From NCBI GenBank assembly GCA_900539865.1, contig UQDS01000004.1:140534-204533 (forward strand): 64,000 nucleotides of DNA, given 5' to 3'. Positions 17,646 through 26,179 of the stretch are shown piece by piece (positions within the stretch are counted from its first letter, which is position 1; every line of letters begins with the position of its first letter). This DNA comes from an uncultured Mollicutes bacterium (GTDB lineage: Bacteria > Bacillota_I > Bacilli_A > RFN20 > CAG-288). Position numbers and translations under genes: made by a program. The notes under the pieces are model-generated. The model worked only from the letters and a program-made list of their open reading frames with translations. It was not told where the DNA came from and made no database searches.

Positions 17646-17661
17646 TATGATCTAAATCATA
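17646..17661 (-). promoter_or_regulatory. 16-base dyad at the MATE start point (operator candidate)
   Basis: TATGAT-CTAA-ATCATA is a perfect inverted repeat immediately downstream of a TATAAT box on the minus strand. It would cover the transcription start, the usual place for a MarR- or TetR-type repressor of a drug exporter (inference). Confidence 0.5.
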
Positions 17662-17667
17662 ATTATA
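17662..17667 (-). promoter_or_regulatory. -10 box of the MATE gene
   Basis: TATAAT on the minus strand, followed directly by the dyad. The -35 region is weak (CAAGTT or AAGTTT). The transcript would have a leader of about 150 bases before the ATG at 17505, containing only short U-rich hairpins; I do not recognise a riboswitch in it. Confidence 0.45.
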
Positions 17668-17742
17668 AAATGGATGTTATCAAAAACTTGCCGTGTTGAT
17701 TATCACTAAAAGACGATAGGTTATAAAAAAATTACAAACAAA

Positions 17743-17785
17743 TACCCCTAACCTTGTTTTGTTCAGGATTAGGGGTATCTTTTTT
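17743..17785. terminator. Rho-independent terminator
   Basis: TACCCCTAA pairs with TTAGGGGTA over a 17-base loop, with a T-run on the plus side and a weaker one (TTTGTTTG) on the minus side. It probably ends the zinc-ribbon gene at 17801 on the minus strand. It resembles the TACCCC hairpin after mgsA. Confidence 0.65.
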
Positions 17786-17800
17786 ATTGAAACCTTTTGA

Positions 17801-18280
17801 TTACTGCAATTTATTACCACATTTAGGACAGAATTTATCGTCAGCATCCACAATGGAGTTACAACTTGGGCATGTTTTAACTAAAGGCGTGCCACAGGCA
17901 TCACAGAATTTGCTGTCTGGATCATTGACCTTTTGACAATTGGGACAGATTTTATTTTGTCCTTTTTCTCCTTTGACTGTTTCTACAAAATCATTAACCT
18001 CAGGTTTTAAATCTTGATACAACTCTTTCGCAATCGGAACACTTTCATTTTTCATATAGGTAGCAACTTCTCTTCTATAACCAAAGATAAGGCAAGCAGT
18101 GCCGATACCAATGAGAGGAAGTCCGATGAAAGATAAAAAGAATAATTTAGGCATTTCCATGGAAGAAGAGGAAATGAAAAAACTAACGAATCCAACGATA
18201 GTAAGAATGATACCAGGAATTAAAGTACAGAAGCCAATGATCTTTAATGTCTTTTTGTTTCTTTTGTGTTTACTGTTCAT
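17801..18280 (-). CDS. Zinc-ribbon membrane protein
   Basis: A 159-residue protein with two N-terminal membrane helices (about residues 10-32 and 43-68) and two C-terminal zinc ribbons with Cys pairs CPNCQ/CDACG (about 113-131) and CPSCN/CPKCG (about 138-155). The ribbons should face the cytoplasm. Such proteins are common in Bacillota; their role is not known and they may act in protein-protein contacts. AGAGG lies 8 bases before the ATG. It appears monocistronic. Confidence 0.75.
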   Translation of the reverse strand: MNSKHKRNKKTLKIIGFCTLIPGIILTIVGFVSFFISSSSMEMPKLFFLSFIGLPLIGIGTACLIFGYRREVATYMKNESVPIAKELYQDLKPEVNDFVETVKGEKGQNKICPNCQKVNDPDSKFCDACGTPLVKTCPSCNSIVDADDKFCPKCGNKLQ

Positions 18281-18542
18281 GTGAGTAACCTCTTTTTATT
18301 ATTTTATCATGTCTTTTATCTTCTTAATAATTAAGTAATAATTAATTTTTATTATATTAAGAATCGATAAATGATGGGGTGTAGTTTGGATTTGGTTTAT
18401 ATTGAATTTATTTTGATTAAAAAGTTATTTTTACAATTTAAATTGAACCTGCTAATTCTAAAATACAATTTAATGGAAAAGACGTTTTCATCATCGACCT
18501 TTCAGCACAGCAAAACATATAAAAAATAATTTGACTCTCTAT
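18281..18542. other. AT-rich gene-poor stretch
   Basis: It holds the promoter side of the zinc-ribbon gene and otherwise no start-signal-bearing frame or RNA gene that I can see. An open frame without a start enters near 18486 and continues into the small frame at 18543. The stretch is the left part of a gene-poor scar that contains a recombinase relic. Confidence 0.4.
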
Positions 18543-18677
18543 ATGAAATTCAAAGTTTACAAAATTCTTAGAGAAAAATTTTCAAAATTATCTATCAATC
18601 CGGATGTTTCGCATGGCACATCTGTATTAATAAAATTATCTAATTATATAGAATCAACTTTTGTATATTTAAAGTAA
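18543..18677 (+). CDS. Small open frame of 44 codons, doubtful
   Basis: The frame begins MKFKVYKILREKF and ends VYLK, with no stop for a further 19 codons upstream although the region is very AT-rich. There is no ribosome binding site and no recognised family. It may be a fragment of a larger lost gene or a chance frame. It sits next to a decayed recombinase. Confidence 0.2.
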   Translation: MKFKVYKILREKFSKLSINPDVSHGTSVLIKLSNYIESTFVYLK

Positions 18678-18702
18678 ATTAAAAAAATAATAATATATTC
18701 TT

Positions 18703-18960
18703 TTACTTTTTAACCATTTCTTTTATTTTTGCTTTAGTGTATTCAATTTTAGTTTTAACACTTTCTAAAATATCGTGATTCTCTTTTAGGCTGTACTAAG
18801 GTTAGTTAGTATCGTGTCTTTACTAGTCATCATCTCCTTATATGCCTTTAAGAACATGGTCTTTATCTCTTCTTCATTTAGATTAGGAGTCTCGCATTTA
18901 TGTTCATTCTTGAACTTATAGTTACACTACTGTATCGTTTTTTGACAGTTTTCGGTTAGG
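18703..18960 (-). pseudogene. Remnant of a large serine recombinase (C-terminal part)
   Basis: The minus strand encodes a piece of the recombinase zinc-ribbon/C-terminal region. It reads CNYKFKNEHKCETPNL, then NEEEIKTMFLKAYKEMM, stops at TAA, and resumes in the -1 frame as SLKENHDILESVKTKIEYTK to a stop at 18703. The CNxKFKxExxCxTPxLxEEEI pattern is typical of the zinc ribbon of large serine recombinases. A TAG sits where a tryptophan is expected just before it. With an internal stop, a frameshift and no catalytic domain, this is a dead fragment of a mobile element. It lies about 140 bases downstream of the 3' end of tRNA-Leu. Confidence 0.65.
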
Positions 18961-19028
18961 AAGTAGCAAAAGACTTTTTTTATGATTGTTAACATCAACT
19001 TTTAATCGCTCAATAAATACAAAAGAAA

Positions 19029-19052
19029 AAAGCCTCGCTTTAACGAGACTTT
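19029..19052 (-). terminator. Rho-independent terminator of tRNA-Leu
   Basis: On the minus strand AAAGTCTCG pairs with CGAGGCTTT and is followed by T-rich sequence. It lies about 50 bases beyond the tRNA 3' end. Confidence 0.85.
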
Positions 19053-19101
19053 ATATCGGTTATTTCGATACAGCGTTTGTATCAAAATCGTAGCCAAATG
19101 A

Positions 19102-19185
<84 letters not shown>

Positions 19186-19201
19186 ATGCAACAGCTTAAT
19201 A

Positions 19202-19230
19202 ATTATACATACTCTTTGAAAATAATGCAA
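19202..19230 (-). promoter_or_regulatory. tRNA-Leu promoter
   Basis: On the minus strand TTGCAT, a 17-base spacer and TATAAT lie about 17 bases upstream of the mature tRNA 5' end. It overlaps the divergent promoter of the gene at 19251. Confidence 0.7.
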
Positions 19231-19244
19231 GAAAAAGTTAAAAT
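19216..19244 (+). promoter_or_regulatory. Leaderless promoter of the metallopeptidase gene
   Basis: TTGAAA, a 17-base spacer, TAAAAT, then 6 bases and ATG at 19251. There is no ribosome binding site. This is the clearest example of a leaderless promoter in the window. Confidence 0.65.
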
Positions 19245-19250
19245 ATATTT

Positions 19251-19940
19251 ATGGATAAAAGAATTCGTTTATCAGTTCATTTAGCGACACTCAGTGATGG
19301 CACTACCTTTCCGGTCAATATTTATTGGAAGAAAAGTGGTCATAGAATTTCGGCAAGAGCAGAACACGGACAACTTGAAATCTATGCTTTTAGAAACACT
19401 TCGTCGAAAGTTTTAGATCAATTTATCAAAGAATGTATCCATAAATATCAAGGCTATTATTTAAATCGCCCTTTCTATCAAGAAGGAGAGTACATCTACT
19501 GTCTTGGGAGAAAGTGTATTATCACAAATGATGTGAAAAAAAAGAATGATCCGATGTGTTTCTATGTACCGAAAAGTACAAAAGATCCAATCAATCGTTA
19601 TAAAAAATCCTTTTTGTCCTATATTCAAGATCGAGTTCCAAAACTCGCCCAACGAATGGGGTTAGATGTTTCAGACTTTACTTTTCGCACAGGATTATAC
19701 ATCTCTTATCTGGGTTGTTGTTTTCCAACTAAAAAACAAATTAAATTTGATTATCGTATGTTCGCCTATTCACCCGAGTTGATTGATTATGTTTTTATTC
19801 ATGAATTGACTCATTTATTTGAAATTAGTCACAACGAAAATTTCCATCGGATTTTGTCTCATTATTGTCAGGATGATAAGAAAAAAGAACAGCTGATACA
19901 ACGCGGATATTTTGAAGGGAGCTTAGATTATGTCATTTAA
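19251..19940 (+). CDS. YgjP-like (DUF45) metal-dependent hydrolase
   Basis: A 229-residue protein of the YgjP/DUF45 metallopeptidase-like family. The zinc motif HELTHLFEISHNENFHR lies near residue 185, with HExxH and a third histidine spaced as in the family. The physiological substrate is unknown. The mRNA should begin at or next to the ATG, given the promoter 6 bases away and the absence of any Shine-Dalgarno sequence. It overlaps the next gene by 11 bases, so the three genes to 21602 form an operon. Confidence 0.78.
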   Translation: MDKRIRLSVHLATLSDGTTFPVNIYWKKSGHRISARAEHGQLEIYAFRNTSSKVLDQFIKECIHKYQGYYLNRPFYQEGEYIYCLGRKCIITNDVKKKNDPMCFYVPKSTKDPINRYKKSFLSYIQDRVPKLAQRMGLDVSDFTFRTGLYISYLGCCFPTKKQIKFDYRMFAYSPELIDYVFIHELTHLFEISHNENFHRILSHYCQDDKKKEQLIQRGYFEGSLDYVI

Positions 19941-20658
19941 AGTTATTGAAAGCAAAGACAACAAGACATACAAAGAGTTGATCGCTTTGAAAAAAGGAGA
20001 TCCCAAAGAAGGTCTTTTCATAGTGGAAGGAAAAGATTTGGTATATGAGGCGATGCAAGAAGGTCTTTTGAGAGCGCTCATTGTAGTTGATGGCACCGCG
20101 TGTCCTTCGATGGATGTTCCGATTTATGGATTAAAACAAGGCCTATATCGTGAGCTCTCTTCCTATCAATCTCTTCCAGAAATGATGGGAGTATGCCAAA
20201 AGAAAATGGCAGATTTATCTAAGCTTGGAGACCGTGTTATTTACCTAGATCGCATTCAAGATCCAGGCAATGCTGGCACGATGATTCGCACCGCATTATC
20301 CTTTGGATATTCATCCCTTGTTCTTTCCAAAGATAGTGTTTCGTTGTATAATAATAAATTGATACAAAGCACCAAAGGAGGCGTTTTTCATCTACCGATT
20401 CTCCGTGAGGATCTTCTCACGTTAAAGGAAATGGGATATAACATTTATCTCACTACTTTAGATGGGGAAGATGAGAGTAAGTTCGCCTCTTTAGAAACTC
20501 CTTTTGTCCTTTGCTTTGGTAATGAAGGACAAGGCATCAGCAAGAAAAATCTTTCTTTGGGTAAAAAACTTCGTATCGAAATGAGTGGGATCGACTCGTT
20601 AAATGTCGGTGTTGCAGCTGGCATCTTCATGTATCGATTCAGAAAGGAAATCAAATGA
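19930..20658 (+). CDS. TrmH/SpoU family RNA methyltransferase
   Basis: A 242-residue SPOUT enzyme. An N-terminal substrate-binding region (residues 1-100) precedes the knotted domain with the three SpoU motifs: DRIQDPGNAGTMIRTA, LCFGNEGQG and LNVGVAAGIFMYRF. It should 2'-O-methylate a ribose in rRNA or tRNA with S-adenosylmethionine. The target cannot be told; RlmB-like 23S rRNA modification is the closest guess. AAGGGAG precedes the ATG. It overlaps both neighbours (11 and 4 bases). Confidence 0.85.
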   Translation: MSFKVIESKDNKTYKELIALKKGDPKEGLFIVEGKDLVYEAMQEGLLRALIVVDGTACPSMDVPIYGLKQGLYRELSSYQSLPEMMGVCQKKMADLSKLGDRVIYLDRIQDPGNAGTMIRTALSFGYSSLVLSKDSVSLYNNKLIQSTKGGVFHLPILREDLLTLKEMGYNIYLTTLDGEDESKFASLETPFVLCFGNEGQGISKKNLSLGKKLRIEMSGIDSLNVGVAAGIFMYRFRKEIK

Positions 20659-21602
20659 ACAATTTAAACGAAGAGAAGCAAGTTGTTAAAATGATTGATC
20701 AAACTATTTCATTTAATACGCCTTCAAAGAAGACAGTTTTAATTTGCGCAAATGGATTCCAAACTACCGACACTCATGACGCCACACCTATCCACGATTA
20801 TTTCGTTGAAAACTTTCAAAAGGATTATCCAAATTGTGAAGTTGTCCCTGTTCTTTTGTTTGAACCAGCAAACAGAAAAACACATCGTAAAAAGAAGTTT
20901 GAACAAAGACTTAGAAAAGAGATTGAACATTATATTGAGTTAGACTATGACATCATGTTGATGGGCTATTCCTTCTCTGGCGCCCTAATCTCTAAAATGG
21001 CACATGTATATCGCGATCACGTTGTTCGTGTCATCTTAGTAGCTCCGATTTATGACACCATCTTAAATAACATGATACCTGGTTATATCAAGTACATCAG
21101 AAAGTTTTCTAAATTGCAAAAAAAATATGGCAATAAAGTATCCAAAGCGATGGGAAGACAAACTGTCAGCGGTTTGCTTTTCTTGCTTGTAAGCATTTTC
21201 TTTTCCATTCTTTCTAACAGACGTTATTTTAAGAAAATCACACAGGACACTTTAGTGATTCGCGGTGAAGAAGATGTTATGTTCACTCCTCACTCCTTAA
21301 AGAAAGTAACCGCTCGCCTGCATTGTCCGCACAATGTTTATCTCTATCCGAAAGCGGGTCACGGCTGTTTAAAGAGCGCTCGTTTAGACGGTCCGATTTT
21401 TGAAGACATTCTCCACTTTGCGTTTAATACACCTTTCCTTTTGAAAACAGCGACAAATATCGTTGTGCAAGAACAGAAAAAACAAGTCCAAAAAGTTTAC
21501 TTTGATGCAGACGGGGAACAAATCCCAACCTTTGGTGAAATTTTCGAAGAACTTGATCCCGATTGTAACAACGACGCTTTGGCAAGAGAAGACGAATTCT
21601 AA
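20655..21602 (+). CDS. Alpha/beta hydrolase-like protein
   Basis: A 315-residue protein with an alpha/beta hydrolase core. The nucleophile elbow GYSFSG lies near residue 104, a strand with RVILVAPIYD follows, and a late aspartate (RGEEDVMF) and histidine (KAGHGCLK) complete a plausible triad. A hydrophobic segment near residues 175-187 may be a lid or membrane contact. The substrate is unknown. It overlaps the SpoU gene by 4 bases (ATGA) with AAAGGA upstream. A terminator follows 12 bases after the stop. Confidence 0.7.
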   Translation: MNNLNEEKQVVKMIDQTISFNTPSKKTVLICANGFQTTDTHDATPIHDYFVENFQKDYPNCEVVPVLLFEPANRKTHRKKKFEQRLRKEIEHYIELDYDIMLMGYSFSGALISKMAHVYRDHVVRVILVAPIYDTILNNMIPGYIKYIRKFSKLQKKYGNKVSKAMGRQTVSGLLFLLVSIFFSILSNRRYFKKITQDTLVIRGEEDVMFTPHSLKKVTARLHCPHNVYLYPKAGHGCLKSARLDGPIFEDILHFAFNTPFLLKTATNIVVQEQKKQVQKVYFDADGEQIPTFGEIFEELDPDCNNDALAREDEF

Positions 21603-21614
21603 GTTATGCACGAT

Positions 21615-21641
21615 AGCCCTTGCTCAAGCAAGGGCTTTTTT
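21615..21641 (+). terminator. Rho-independent terminator
   Basis: AGCCCTTGC pairs with GCAAGGGCT over TCAA, followed by T-run. It separates the SpoU operon from ileS. Confidence 0.92.
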
Positions 21642-21673
21642 CATGAAATTTATAATAATATCTATTTTGCTAT

Positions 21674-21702
21674 TTGTATATATAAATATATTTTAATATA
21701 AT
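21674..21702 (+). promoter_or_regulatory. ileS promoter
   Basis: TTGTAT, 17-base spacer, TATAAT. The leader to the ATG at 21747 is under 40 bases, so there is no room for a T-box. Confidence 0.7.
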
Positions 21703-21746
21703 ACTTACGTTTATAATTCATTATATTCTCTACGTTGGAGGTCAAT

Positions 21747-24485
21747 ATGGAACTGAAGAAAACATTAACGATGCCCAAAGGCACATTTCCTATGCGTGCT
21801 AATCTTCCTTCTTGGGAAGGAAATATGGCAAAAGAATGGGATGAAATGCATCTTTATGACATGCTTTTAAAAGAGCATGAAAACAATGATGCTTTTTATC
21901 TTCATGACGGGCCGCCTTATGCTAATGGCGAAATTCACGCTGGTCACGCCTTGAACAAAATTGTCAAGGATATCCTCATTCGTTCTAAGAATTTGGAAGG
22001 ATATTATGTTCCCTATGTTCCTGGATGGGATACACACGGACTTCCGATTGAAAATTGTGTCACTAAGGCTGGAGTTGATCGTAAGACGACTCCCCCAGCT
22101 GACTTTAGAAGAAAATGTCGTGAGTATGCTTTGACTCAAGTGGATAGACAGCGCAACCAAATGCTTCGTCTTGGTGTAATTGGTGATTATCACCATCCAT
22201 ATTGCACCTTAGATCGCGACTATGAAGTCAACCAAGTGAAAGTCTTCGCTAAGATGGCTATGGATGGCCTTATCTACAAAGGTTTGAAGCCGGTCAACTG
22301 GTCATGGTCTTCGGAATCTGCTTTAGCGGAAGCTGAAATTGAATATCACGATGTCACTGCAACAACCATTTATTTCCGTTTCCCAGTGGAAAAAGGAAAT
22401 GAATTTGTCTCTCAAGGGGATAATTTCTTAGTTTGGACAACTACCGGATGGACAATTCCATCTAACCAAGGTCTCTGTTTGAACCCGAAGTATATCTATG
22501 GTCTTTTCCATACCGAAAAAGGCAATTATGTCATGCTGAAAGATCTTGCAGAAAACTTGAAAGAAGAATGCCATTTTGAAGAGATGTCCTTGTTGAAAGA
22601 ATTTACCGGACGCGATGTTGAAGGCGTAATGGTTAAACATCCTTATATGAACCGTTTGGTCCCTTGTTGTGTGGATGATTACGTTACTGATGATTCTGGT
22701 ACCGGTATTGTTCACCTCGGCCCTGGACATGGTGCAGATGACTACCGTATCGGTAAAAAATATGATCTTCCCATCCTTTGTACTGTGGATCCAAAAGGCT
22801 ATATGAATGAAAATGCCGGTGAAGAAGTACAGGGATTATTCTACGAAGATTGTTCTGAAAAGGTCATTGAATTGATGAGAGAAAACGGCAATCTCATCTC
22901 TACCAAAGATATTGTTCACGCCTATCCTCACGATTGGAGAACAAAGAAACCCACTATTTTCCGCGCTACCGATCAATGGTTCTGCTCTGTCAGCCGAATT
23001 AAAGATAAACTCTTATCGGAAGCGGATACAGTCAATTACATCCCAAGCTGGGGAAAAGTAAGATTTGAAAACATGCTTTCGGATCGTGATGACTGGTGTA
23101 TTTCTCGTCAAAGACTTTGGGGTGTTCCGATTCCGATTTTCTATGGTGAAGATGGAGAACCCTTGATTGAGGAAGAACTTTTTGAACATGTTGAAAAGCT
23201 CTTTGCAGAATATGGATCAGATATTTGGTATGAAAAGAGTGCTGAAGAACTTCTTCCGGAAGGATATACTTCGATTCATTCTCCTAACGGAATCTTTACC
23301 AAAGAGAAAGATATCATGGATGTTTGGTTCGATTCAGGTTCTTCTTTCTTAGGAAGTGATTTATCTTGTGGACGTCCTTTCCCTGCTGATGTCTATTTTG
23401 AAGGAAATGACCAGTATCGCGGTTGGTATAACGCTTCGATGATTCTTTCTGTCGCTTACACAGGAAAAACACCTTGCAAGACGATCCTCACTCACGGATT
23501 TATCGTTGATCAAAATGGTGATAAATTCTCTAAGTCTAAGAAAAACGGCATTGATCCTGTCACTATTTGTGAAAAATTTGGCGCGGATATCTTGCGTCTT
23601 TGGACTACTTCCATCGACTATACAACTGCTGAAATCAAACTCTCTCAAGATTTGTTGAAAGTTTGTTCAGATCAGTATCGCAAAATCCGAAACACATTTA
23701 AATTCATGCTGTCGAATCTCTTAGATGATGATTTAGGTCGTGGATTTGATAAAAACTACACACCGAAGAATCTCTCTTTGATGGATCAGTTGATGCTCAA
23801 CAGACTCAAAGAAGTCTTAGCCGCAATGAAAAAAGGTTATGACACTTATGACGTCAGTAAAGTATCTGACGTTGTTAATAACTTCTTCATCAACGACTTG
23901 TCTTCTTTCTACTTAGATTTCTCAAAAGACACTTTATATTGTGAACAAAAAGATTCTGAGATGAGAAGAAATACTCAATATGTTCTTTACACTATCTGTA
24001 AATCGATTTGTATCGCTTATTCTCCGATTCCTTGCTTCACCTGTGAAGAGATCTACAGAGCTTTAGATGTTCCTGGAAAGAAGGCGTCTGTCGCTTTAGA
24101 ACGCTATCCAGAACTCGGCGAGATTGACCAGAACTTATCACAAGAGTACAACACCTTGATCGCATTAAGAGCTCATGTAAATAATATCCTTGAACCTGTT
24201 CGTAAAGAGGGTGGAATCGGTTCTTCTTCGGAAGCCATGGTGGAATATGTCCCTGTGGACGATGAAGAATTAAATCTCATCAAATTGCTCGGTTCCAAAG
24301 AAATTTCTCGCATCTTCATCGTCTCTGGATTTAAAGTCAGCAAGGTGAACAAAGCGTATAAGCACGAGGGAACTCGTTGCGATCGCTGCTGGAATTATTT
24401 CGATGATGTCAAGAGTGATGCTGATGGCAATCATCTTTGCTGCCGTTGTGCTGAAGCTGTCTCCTCTTATAAGGAGGAAGAATAA
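21747..24485 (+). CDS. ileS: Isoleucyl-tRNA synthetase
   Basis: A 912-residue class I synthetase. The HIGH motif appears as GEIHAGHAL near residue 60, the editing domain occupies about 190-390, and the KMSKS loop is DKFSKSKKNG near 593. The C-terminal zinc ribbon CDRCW ... CCRC (about 878-900) is the bacterial IleS type. It charges tRNA-Ile and hydrolyses mischarged Val-tRNA. The start at 21747 follows TTGGAGG by 6 bases; the TTG at 21735 lies inside that site and is rejected. It ends one base into lspA. Confidence 0.96.
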   Translation: MELKKTLTMPKGTFPMRANLPSWEGNMAKEWDEMHLYDMLLKEHENNDAFYLHDGPPYANGEIHAGHALNKIVKDILIRSKNLEGYYVPYVPGWDTHGLPIENCVTKAGVDRKTTPPADFRRKCREYALTQVDRQRNQMLRLGVIGDYHHPYCTLDRDYEVNQVKVFAKMAMDGLIYKGLKPVNWSWSSESALAEAEIEYHDVTATTIYFRFPVEKGNEFVSQGDNFLVWTTTGWTIPSNQGLCLNPKYIYGLFHTEKGNYVMLKDLAENLKEECHFEEMSLLKEFTGRDVEGVMVKHPYMNRLVPCCVDDYVTDDSGTGIVHLGPGHGADDYRIGKKYDLPILCTVDPKGYMNENAGEEVQGLFYEDCSEKVIELMRENGNLISTKDIVHAYPHDWRTKKPTIFRATDQWFCSVSRIKDKLLSEADTVNYIPSWGKVRFENMLSDRDDWCISRQRLWGVPIPIFYGEDGEPLIEEELFEHVEKLFAEYGSDIWYEKSAEELLPEGYTSIHSPNGIFTKEKDIMDVWFDSGSSFLGSDLSCGRPFPADVYFEGNDQYRGWYNASMILSVAYTGKTPCKTILTHGFIVDQNGDKFSKSKKNGIDPVTICEKFGADILRLWTTSIDYTTAEIKLSQDLLKVCSDQYRKIRNTFKFMLSNLLDDDLGRGFDKNYTPKNLSLMDQLMLNRLKEVLAAMKKGYDTYDVSKVSDVVNNFFINDLSSFYLDFSKDTLYCEQKDSEMRRNTQYVLYTICKSICIAYSPIPCFTCEEIYRALDVPGKKASVALERYPELGEIDQNLSQEYNTLIALRAHVNNILEPVRKEGGIGSSSEAMVEYVPVDDEELNLIKLLGSKEISRIFIVSGFKVSKVNKAYKHEGTRCDRCWNYFDDVKSDADGNHLCCRCAEAVSSYKEEE

Positions 24486-25279
24486 TGGAAAAGGTTCACA
24501 CTTTCTTTAAAACCCTTCCCACGCGATTAAAAGACTATTTCAAAAAATACTTTAAAGAGTTGAATTATCCGCTTTGGATCTTGGCAATCCTTGTCATGGT
24601 AGGTCTCTTCTTAGCGGATTATTTCTCGAAAGTGAATGCATTCTATTACCTGACAAATGGCGATTGGGTCAATCCGATTGTTAATCCCGATCACGATGGA
24701 ACGACGATTATTCCCTATATTCTCAACTTCCGTTTCACCATCAACAACGGCGCGGGCTTTGGCATGTTCTCTGGGTCTATGTGGTTCTTGACCATCTTAT
24801 CTTCAATTGCTTCTGTCATGTTGACCATCAATGTTCTTTTCCGTTTCAACCGCTATAATTGGGTGATGATGACGGGTATTATCTTGATGGCTCCAGGCGC
24901 TGCCGGCAATCTTGTCGACCGTGTAGGGTGTCTTGCAAATGCAGGCATTTATAAACACGGCGTCATTGATTTCTTACAATTCTCTTTCTGGCCTGGCTTT
25001 CCGATTTGTAATCTTGCTGATTACTGGCTTACGATTGGCGTTGTCTTCTTACTGATTGGATTCACCATTGAATTTGTGAAAGAATACAAAGCGATGAAAT
25101 TGGAAGAAGAAAACGAAAAAGCTGCAGCCCTTGCTGTGGAAAACAGCAAAGAATTTTCTAACGAAGATCTCTTAGCGAAGTTAAAAGAAGAAGAAAATAG
25201 CGCCGATAAAGAAAAGGCACAAGATGAGACAAGTTCGCCGAATGACGGAGATGAAGACAATGATCAAGACAGCCAGTGA
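24485..25279 (+). CDS. lspA: Lipoprotein signal peptidase (signal peptidase II)
   Basis: A 264-residue protein with four membrane helices. The family motifs are NNGAGFGMF, GAAGNLVDRVG with one catalytic aspartate, and NLADYWLTIG with the second. It cleaves the signal peptide of diacylglyceryl-modified prolipoproteins, of which this window encodes at least six. It is about 100 residues longer than usual: a charged N-terminal extension and an acidic Glu/Asp/Asn-rich cytoplasmic tail after residue 200. It is coupled to ileS by one-base overlap, preceded by AAGGAGG, and overlaps rluD. Confidence 0.93.
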   Translation: MEKVHTFFKTLPTRLKDYFKKYFKELNYPLWILAILVMVGLFLADYFSKVNAFYYLTNGDWVNPIVNPDHDGTTIIPYILNFRFTINNGAGFGMFSGSMWFLTILSSIASVMLTINVLFRFNRYNWVMMTGIILMAPGAAGNLVDRVGCLANAGIYKHGVIDFLQFSFWPGFPICNLADYWLTIGVVFLLIGFTIEFVKEYKAMKLEEENEKAAALAVENSKEFSNEDLLAKLKEEENSADKEKAQDETSSPNDGDEDNDQDSQ

Positions 25280-26174
25280 AAAAGGAAGAATTGACGTCGT
25301 TATCAGCGATTTGTTTTCGATCTCTAGAAGTCAAGCTCAAAAAGCGATAAAAGCAAAAAATGTACGCGTTAATGGACTGATAATCGATACACCATCTTTT
25401 AAAGTAACAGAAGGGATGGAAATTGATTACGAACCATTGATCAATGAAGCACCTGCGGTTTTAAAACCCAAAGAAACATTGGAATTGGACTATGTTTATC
25501 GCGATGAAGATATCGCGATTGTCAACAAGCCTCGCGGCCTTGTTGTTCACCCTGCTCCCGGACATGTAGATGACACCCTTGTCAATCATCTCTTCGATGA
25601 AGAAAACTTTGATTTTGATCCTAACGACAGAGACAATGAGCGCCCTGGTATTGTTCACCGCATCGATAAAGATACCTCTGGCTTGCTTGCTGTCGCGTTA
25701 AACGCTGATGCGCAAGCGACCTTATCACAAGAGGTGAGAGAAGGCGATTTTCACCGCAATTATTTGGCGTTAGTCTACGGAAATGTCCCGGACAAGCGCT
25801 TCCGTATCGAGGCGCCCTTAACTCGTCCCAATCACACCGTTCGAAAGGCTTTGGTCGACATTTATAAAGGGAGGGATGCAATCACCCATTGTGTCACTTT
25901 AGCAAACAATGGAAAGGTTTCCTTATTGAAATGTTCACTAGAAACGGGTCGTACACATCAAATCCGTGCGCATTTAGCTTATATCGGTTTCCCTATTGTC
26001 GGCGATACTCTTTATGGTAGAAAAGAGGACAGAACGGCAACGAAAGGACAAGCGTTACATGCTTATTCGTTATCCCTTATCCATCCCCGCACATTAAAGC
26101 GTATGACTTTCTATGCACCGATTGACGATTATATGAAACAATTGCTTATCGATTTTTACAAAGTGAAAAAATAA
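25260..26174 (+). CDS. rluD: RluD-type 23S rRNA pseudouridine synthase
   Basis: A 304-residue RluA-family enzyme: an N-terminal S4 RNA-binding domain (residues 5-65), then the catalytic domain with HRIDKDTSGLLAVAL holding the catalytic aspartate near residue 140, and GRTHQIRAHLAYIGFPIVGD. It should isomerise uridines in 23S rRNA, as lspA-linked YlyB/RluD proteins do. The start at 25260 lies inside lspA and follows ACGGAG; an upstream in-frame ATG at 25224 lacks a ribosome binding site. ileS-lspA-rluD forms one operon. Confidence 0.88.
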   Translation: MIKTASEKGRIDVVISDLFSISRSQAQKAIKAKNVRVNGLIIDTPSFKVTEGMEIDYEPLINEAPAVLKPKETLELDYVYRDEDIAIVNKPRGLVVHPAPGHVDDTLVNHLFDEENFDFDPNDRDNERPGIVHRIDKDTSGLLAVALNADAQATLSQEVREGDFHRNYLALVYGNVPDKRFRIEAPLTRPNHTVRKALVDIYKGRDAITHCVTLANNGKVSLLKCSLETGRTHQIRAHLAYIGFPIVGDTLYGRKEDRTATKGQALHAYSLSLIHPRTLKRMTFYAPIDDYMKQLLIDFYKVKK

Positions 26175-26179
26175 CAATT

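Noticed and set aside
17506..17660. PreQ1 or guanidine riboswitch in the MATE leader
   Set aside because: I could not match the conserved core of either class; only simple U-rich hairpins are visible.
21702..21747. T-box leader for ileS
   Set aside because: Promoter and terminator positions leave under 40 bases of leader, too short for a T-box; the same holds for alaS.
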